From assembly GCF_030272615.1 (NCBI RefSeq), contig NC_081412.1, positions 342,045,870 through 342,109,869 on the forward strand: a stretch of DNA of 64,000 nt. The letters are read 5' to 3'. The notes below the pieces were generated by a model, which saw only the letters and a list, made by a program, of their open reading frames with translations, did not search any database and was not told where the DNA came from. The position numbers were made by a program, and so were the translations under genes. The stretch comes from Cryptomeria japonica. Lineage: Eukaryota; Streptophyta; Pinopsida; Cupressales; Cupressaceae. Below are positions 59,123 to 64,000 of the stretch, piece after piece (the stretch's first letter is position 1; the number at the start of each line of letters is the position of its first letter).

Positions 59123-60553
59123 TGTGTAGACACATAAATCTGTACACTTAATTAAATAAATATTTAGTATTTATTTGATTATTTAAACCATCAATCGACA
59201 ATTAATTAAATCAATATTTAATTAATTCATCTTGAACCTCTTCTCCTATTAATTAAATAAATTATTCAATTTATTTATATTAATTCATTAAACCATATTC
59301 CAACAAATAATTAAATGATAAAGCATATTTGTTTAAATTAACCCCTTTCCTCATTTAAATAAATAAATATTTATTTAAATCTCTAAAATCCTCTCACTGG
59401 CATTCTCCTACAAATGCAAGTTGCACCAATAAATAGATTTTATTTCTAAATAAAATCATATTTTCTCTCACCCACCAAACCCACTTGCCTCTTAAACCCC
59501 TTTTAGATTCTTCCAATCCATCCAATTTAGCTTAATTCATCTCCTAATTATTGTCACATTCCTAAGAAAAGAGAAGTCACTTCTCAAAGCCTCCAAAGTC
59601 TTTGAAATACATTAAAGGCTTTTTATCCTTCAACAAGTTAAGCCCCAAAGTCTTCCAAACCATTTTTGGCTCTTACATAGCCATTAATGGTTAAAATCAC
59701 CTCACCCACATGGTTAGAGGATTTTTCTCTAACTCAACCCACATTTAACTCATGGGTCTCTTCAAGCATTCATTGATTTGACCATGGTTATCCCCATTAA
59801 CTCTTGCACAAGAGTTTATCCATTGGATAAAGGCATTATTCATTGGATTAAAGCTTTATTCACTAACTCAAGCCTAACCAAACCCTCCTAGGGTAACCTT
59901 CATGTCATCTCAAACATTTAATGCTTCTTCCCTCTCCTCTCAAGCCATCTCATGTTGACATTTGTCATCATGAGATTGGGTTGAAATCCATCACATTGAT
60001 TGATTAACTTTCAATCCTGGCCCTTGTTAAGATTACTCAATCTTGACCATCCATTGCCCTATTTCCCCTATAAATAGAGCTCTTATTCTTCATTTTTCAG
60101 GATTAGAAGTCTTTTGTGCATCAAACTTATAGTCATTTTACAAAGCATTAAGAATAATTTGCATTGTTATTATACTAAGATTTACATAGATTAATTAGGA
60201 GCTTTCTCATAGTAAATCCTTGACACTTGCATAAGCATTTGTTTTCATTTTTAAAACCATCTTGAATATTCATATGACATCCATGGATAGTGCTAAAAGT
60301 TGAGAGATACACTCATGTGGAACTTGGAGAGGAGAGGAACAAGGGAGGAACATCTATGAGCATTTTGGGGAGCATCTTGGGGGATTTTCTTTCCCTTTTT
60401 CATTTATGTATGTTATTTATTGCGTTCTTTATATCTCTCTTGATATGGATCTTCAGTTTTTTAAGTTCATTTGTGTTTCATTTTGGTTGTGACTAATCTA
60501 CTAACATTTGAACTTGTCTTTTGTGCCTTGTGTCGCCCTTTTGACTTGCATCA
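59123..60553 (+). repeat. 5' LTR of Gypsy copy 2
   Basis: 1,431 bp, TGTGTAGACACATAAATCTG...TTGACTTGCATCA, directly before the primer-binding-like TTTGGTGAACCCAACGTG. The U3 part is rich in ATTAAATAAAT words. A TATA-like CCCTATAAATAGAGCTC is at about 60067-60083. A purine-rich GAACTTGGAGAGGAGAGGAAC region follows near 60320. The 3' LTR would lie outside the window, so the target duplication cannot be tested. Confidence 0.75.
60067..60083 (+). promoter_or_regulatory. Candidate TATA box in Gypsy LTR copy 2
   Basis: CCCTATAAATAGAGCTC is a near-ideal plant TATA box about 485 bp before the LTR end; the related spot in copy 1 is at 11749. Confidence 0.55.
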
Positions 60554-60575
60554 TTTGGTGAACCCAACGTGAATC
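60554..60575 (+). other. Primer-binding site of Gypsy copy 2
   Basis: TTTGGTGAACCCAACGTGAA directly follows the LTR CA end; a diverged version is at 12073 in copy 1. The tRNA it pairs with was not determined. Confidence 0.6.
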
Positions 60576-63292
60576 GAACACGCAACTTTTTGATTTTGAT
60601 TCTGACTTTGGTTTTTTGATTTTCTTGAATGTTCATGCACATGTTGCACTTTAGCGCCTTTGTTCCGCATTTTGGTGCCTTTGTCAGGGATTTTTAGTGC
60701 TTTAGTTAGTGTTTTAGCAATTTTGCGCATTAATCAACGCCTTTGTAATGATCTAGCGCTTTTGATCTCTTTGTCTGTCAGTTTTTAATTCTGTTTAGCA
60801 TTTTAATATAGCGCTTTTGTCAATAGTTTGGTGCTATTGTTAATAGTGTTACACTTTTGTGAGTACTTTGGCGTTGTTGTTAGAAATAGTGCTTAGGTGT
60901 TCTCACAGAGTAGTGCTTTTGTTCCAGAGAGCTCAAAATTGTAACCAAAAAATTGAATTTAGGCTTGTGGATGCCCACATCAGGTTTTGAATTTTACTAA
61001 CTTCTTTATTTGCAGGTTTTAACAATTTCTTGGAGGGTGGAGGAGTTTAATTTAGGATTTTTGATTTAGTTTTTAACTTATTTTCTAAAATTGGTTAAAA
61101 AGAATTCACATTTCTTTGTTTTTGGTAAAAAGAACCTTACATTTTAGTTTTTGGTGCTTTAAAACAAATCAAAACTTGTCTTTTGGGCTTAAAAAAACAT
61201 CATTTGCAAAGCTAAAATTTACAACAACTTTAACATTTATTTTTGCAAATTCACACTTCAAATTTGGGCTATAAAAAGAACAAACAACTTGTCCATTTAC
61301 TTTCAAAAGTGATTTATTTTCAAGCAAACATGCTTTCATTTTGTTGACCAGGATTTCACTTTCCTAGTTAGAAAACAAATTGCTTTGTGGGATAAAAAGA
61401 AAACCATGTCTGTTGGAGCAACATCTAAAAGTAGCAAATAGATCGCATTGCAATAAAAGGTTAAAAATAACAAGTGTTTTTTGTGTTTGGCATGCTTGTG
61501 CAAATCTGTAGATTGGTCCCAATTCTAACACACACTATCCTCTCCCTTGGATCTCGTGGTCCTAGGTGCAATAGAAAAGTGTTAGTAACACTCTAAATTT
61601 TCTATTTTTAGGAGAGGCCTGCCAAGAAAAACATCACTCTTGGGATGACCTTGTGTGGTAAATCCTTCGAGCCGCTATAGAAACCAAGTGAGAGTGAAAG
61701 TTGTAGCCTTGATTATAGTTGTTCCTACAGTGTAACTTGCCGAAAGGACATATGGGCCCCACCATGAGAAGGACATATGGGCCCCACCATGAGTTACAAG
61801 GCTCTTAAGTGAGTCACTGCAGAATGAACTTACATCCAAAGACATCGAACATTACTAGACACCTCTTATTTTAGAAGCCCACCCATTCTATTGATTGAGG
61901 ATATTTGTGAAAAGCTCAGTGCAAGAGCATAGATGGTTTTGCTCCCAAGATACTCACAATACATATTTCCTTGAGTAGAAATAAGGCTTTTTGAAAGGCT
62001 ACTTGTATCTTGATGAAAGTGGTGACTCCCCCATCATAGGGATCATCTATCTTTTATGATCGCGCAAGACTTAATATATCACATCCTTACCTGCCATGAC
62101 GGGATACATAAGGTATGTAGTACCAAAGTCGAAGAAATATCAAGATGTGGGCTGAAAATATCACAACTCGTCATGACCTTAGGGATAAAAAGTGTTTGAT
62201 TTGTCTTCATCTTGTTTCAAACTAGTAAAAATTTGGGCCGACTTTAGGCTTTGGGAACATACATACATTTATAAGGGTCAAAAATTTCATGATTGGGTTG
62301 ATTTAGACCCACACCTATTGTGCCTTTATTGAAAAGGGGCAAGACTATGTGCTTGTGTGCTTGCCGTGTTTTCTTGTCAAAGGATTCAAAAAAAATTGAA
62401 ACAAAGTATCCATCCAACAAATCTACATCAACATTGATAAACAAATCTACATCAAATAATTGAAACAAAGTATCATTTTGTATGACCATCACTCATATCT
62501 TGAGAAAAAGAAGTCTTCATAAAAAAACTAAGTTAAAGAAGAGACAACTTGGTTCAAAGGCTCTTATCAATAAAATGAAGTTTCTCTATATCAATAGACA
62601 ACTCTTTCTCTCACACAGAGTATTCTTGCATCATATGCACTTATACCTTCAGGGCAAATCCAATGAATTTGACAAAGAGCCTTTGAGTAATAGAGCTTTC
62701 ACTCAGTATAGAACTTTTGGTTATCTAAAGAACAAAGGGGGCAAGATCAATCATGCTTTCTTTCCTAAAATTTGTATCACACACAACGAAGCTCGAGAGG
62801 AACCACCAACCCCTGTAAGAGAGGAAGAATTAGAAACCCCCTTCATAACGGAAGAGTTTTATTGAGACACATATTCTATCCACTTTCACATCCAAACATC
62901 ACAAATTCACTCAACTCTCAACACAAAGAGGTCTTGTCCTTAGTCCTTTAAGATATTACTTAAACAAACCAACAAATCATTTTTAGGGTGTCTCTACATC
63001 TAGGATCAATCATCCTAAGAGGCATTCCTACACATCTAGATAGGTTAAAACTAGTTTATGAGTGCATTCTCTCATTACTAGGTAGCTTGGATTGTAACAC
63101 ATCTCAAACCTTTCTATACCTCATCGCATCAAATTGTTGAAAAACACAAAAGTAATTCACAAAGAACTCTGTTGACATCCAACCTTCAGTATTAGAGATC
63201 TATCTTCCACCAAACATTTCATAAAACTTGTCTTCCATCAACCATTTCATCACCACCTCATAGTCATTTTTCACAACATCAACTTTTAAAAC
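60576..63292 (+). other. Leader of Gypsy copy 2
   Basis: About 2.7 kb, mostly non-coding. 60640-60930 holds degenerate TAGCGCTTTTGT-type repeats. 61480-61690 matches the leader block of copy 1. 61744-61793 is a perfect tandem duplication of a 25-bp unit. A 127-codon open frame at 62482-62865 (MTITHILRKRSLHKK) is not recognised and may be chance or a relic. Confidence 0.6.
61744..61793. repeat. Perfect 25-bp tandem duplication
   Basis: The unit AAGGACATATGGGCCCCACC plus ATGAG occurs twice head to tail with no difference, so it is probably recent. Confidence 0.95.
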
Positions 63293-64000
63293 ATGGCTCA
63301 AACAAGATCAATGATAAATTGACAACTAGAAATTGAAGAGGAGGAAGAAAACCTCAACGATTTTCATGAGGCCTTTGGAGGAGGCCCTAATGATGAAGAA
63401 CCTAACACTCCAACTCTAGAAGATATAGAAATAGCACAACATAATCCAAAATTCAACAAACTCTTTGATGAAATTTTTTAGAAATAATTTCAATGCTCAT
63501 TTCTTGAGACTTGCTCAAGAGGGTGCCAAACTTCTCTCAAATTTTGATACAACATAATTATGACAAACATCTGAGCAACATAGCCATAACGATGGTGGAG
63601 GAGGTAGAGACTACTTCTGCTATGACCCTAATCATCAAGGGAATCCTCCACCTCCTCCTCCTTCAGAAATAGACATGTTGAGGCAACAAGTAGAAAATCT
63701 CGCCCAACAACTGAACAATGGTGTGAAGACCAATCAATTCTCACTTAACGACATTTGTCCCTATCCATTTGATCTAAACATGCTTATGCCACCTTTTCCA
63801 CGAGGGTTCGAAACACCCAAATTTGAAAAATATAGAGGCAAAGGAGATCTTAGGGACCATGTACAAGAATTTCACTCAACTTACTTAGAGGTGTCTTATG
63901 AGGACACATATTTAATGCGCCTCTTTCCTCAAAGTTTGGGAGGCACAACCACACAATGGTTTTCATGACTGTCAGGTGGTATTAGAACATTTGAAGAACT
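63293..64000 (+). pseudogene. gag: Gypsy copy 2 gag, N-terminal part (runs off window)
   Basis: Start ATG 63293 (MAQTRSMIN, the usual plant Gypsy gag start), then a stop near 63320 and an acidic stretch (EEEEENLNDFHEAFGGG). One frameshift near 63480 moves the frame; from about 63675 it is open: MLRQQVENLAQQLNNG, MPPFPRGFETPKFEKYRGKG (about 63787-63846), LRDHVQEFHS and LMRLFPQSLGGTTTQWFS, with a TGA at 63966-63968. This is the same gag family as the broken copy 1. It belongs to the element starting at 59123. Confidence 0.8.

Noticed and set aside
1-64000. tRNA or rRNA genes
   Set aside because: No tRNA box A/B pair or rRNA core was recognised by eye; a covariance-model scan was not possible here.

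Overview
This window looks like nuclear DNA of a seed plant with a large, repeat-filled genome. A gymnosperm is plausible, but that is an inference from repeat density and style, not a demonstrated placement. The DNA is AT-rich, and I find no ordinary single-copy host gene that I can name. Almost everything is transposon-derived: LTR retrotransposons inserted into one another, remains of a transposase-like gene, tandem repeat arrays, and one spliced unknown gene.

Left part (1-10.6 kb): the 3' part of a Copia-type LTR (1-600), an 800-codon decayed unknown reading frame (603-3014), and a 5'-truncated Ty1/Copia element with decayed gag, protease, integrase, reverse transcriptase and RNase H (3999-7957) plus its 3' LTR (7958-9667).

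Middle (10.6-36.6 kb): one old Ty3/Gypsy-like copy (LTR, leader, glutamine-rich gag) has been split by four later insertions. These are a 7.27-kb pol-less LTR element (12922-20194, duplication GATCC), a solo LTR (22194-23409, duplication TAAAT), a 9.19-kb element with 3.1-kb LTRs and no pol (25065-34258, duplication ATACC) and a 1.49-kb solo LTR (34736-36225).

36.7-53.1 kb: a transposase-like gene of a family I recognise by motif but cannot name is cut at 37572/51681 by a 14.1-kb minus-strand LTR element, whose own 3' LTR is cut by a second, 6.6-kb minus-strand LTR element. The transposase-like reading frame resumes in phase on the far side.

53.2-59.1 kb: three tandem arrays with units of about 205, 48 and 360 bp, then a minus-strand gene with at least five exons (58628-56677), phase-0 GT-AG introns and one in-frame stop. 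59.1-64 kb: the 5' LTR, leader and start of gag of a second Gypsy copy that runs off the end.

The most interesting system is a group of three related pol-less LTR retrotransposons (12.9-20.2, 37.8-44.4 and 37.6-51.7 kb). Each has an ORF1 made of a coiled coil plus about four CCHC zinc knuckles, and a long ORF2 of unknown function occupying the place of pol. Their primer-binding site, polypurine tract and LTR core motif resemble those of Copia elements, which suggests that Copia machinery mobilises them in trans. Several of these reading frames carry many stop codons but no frameshifts, as expected for C-to-T decay of methylated DNA.
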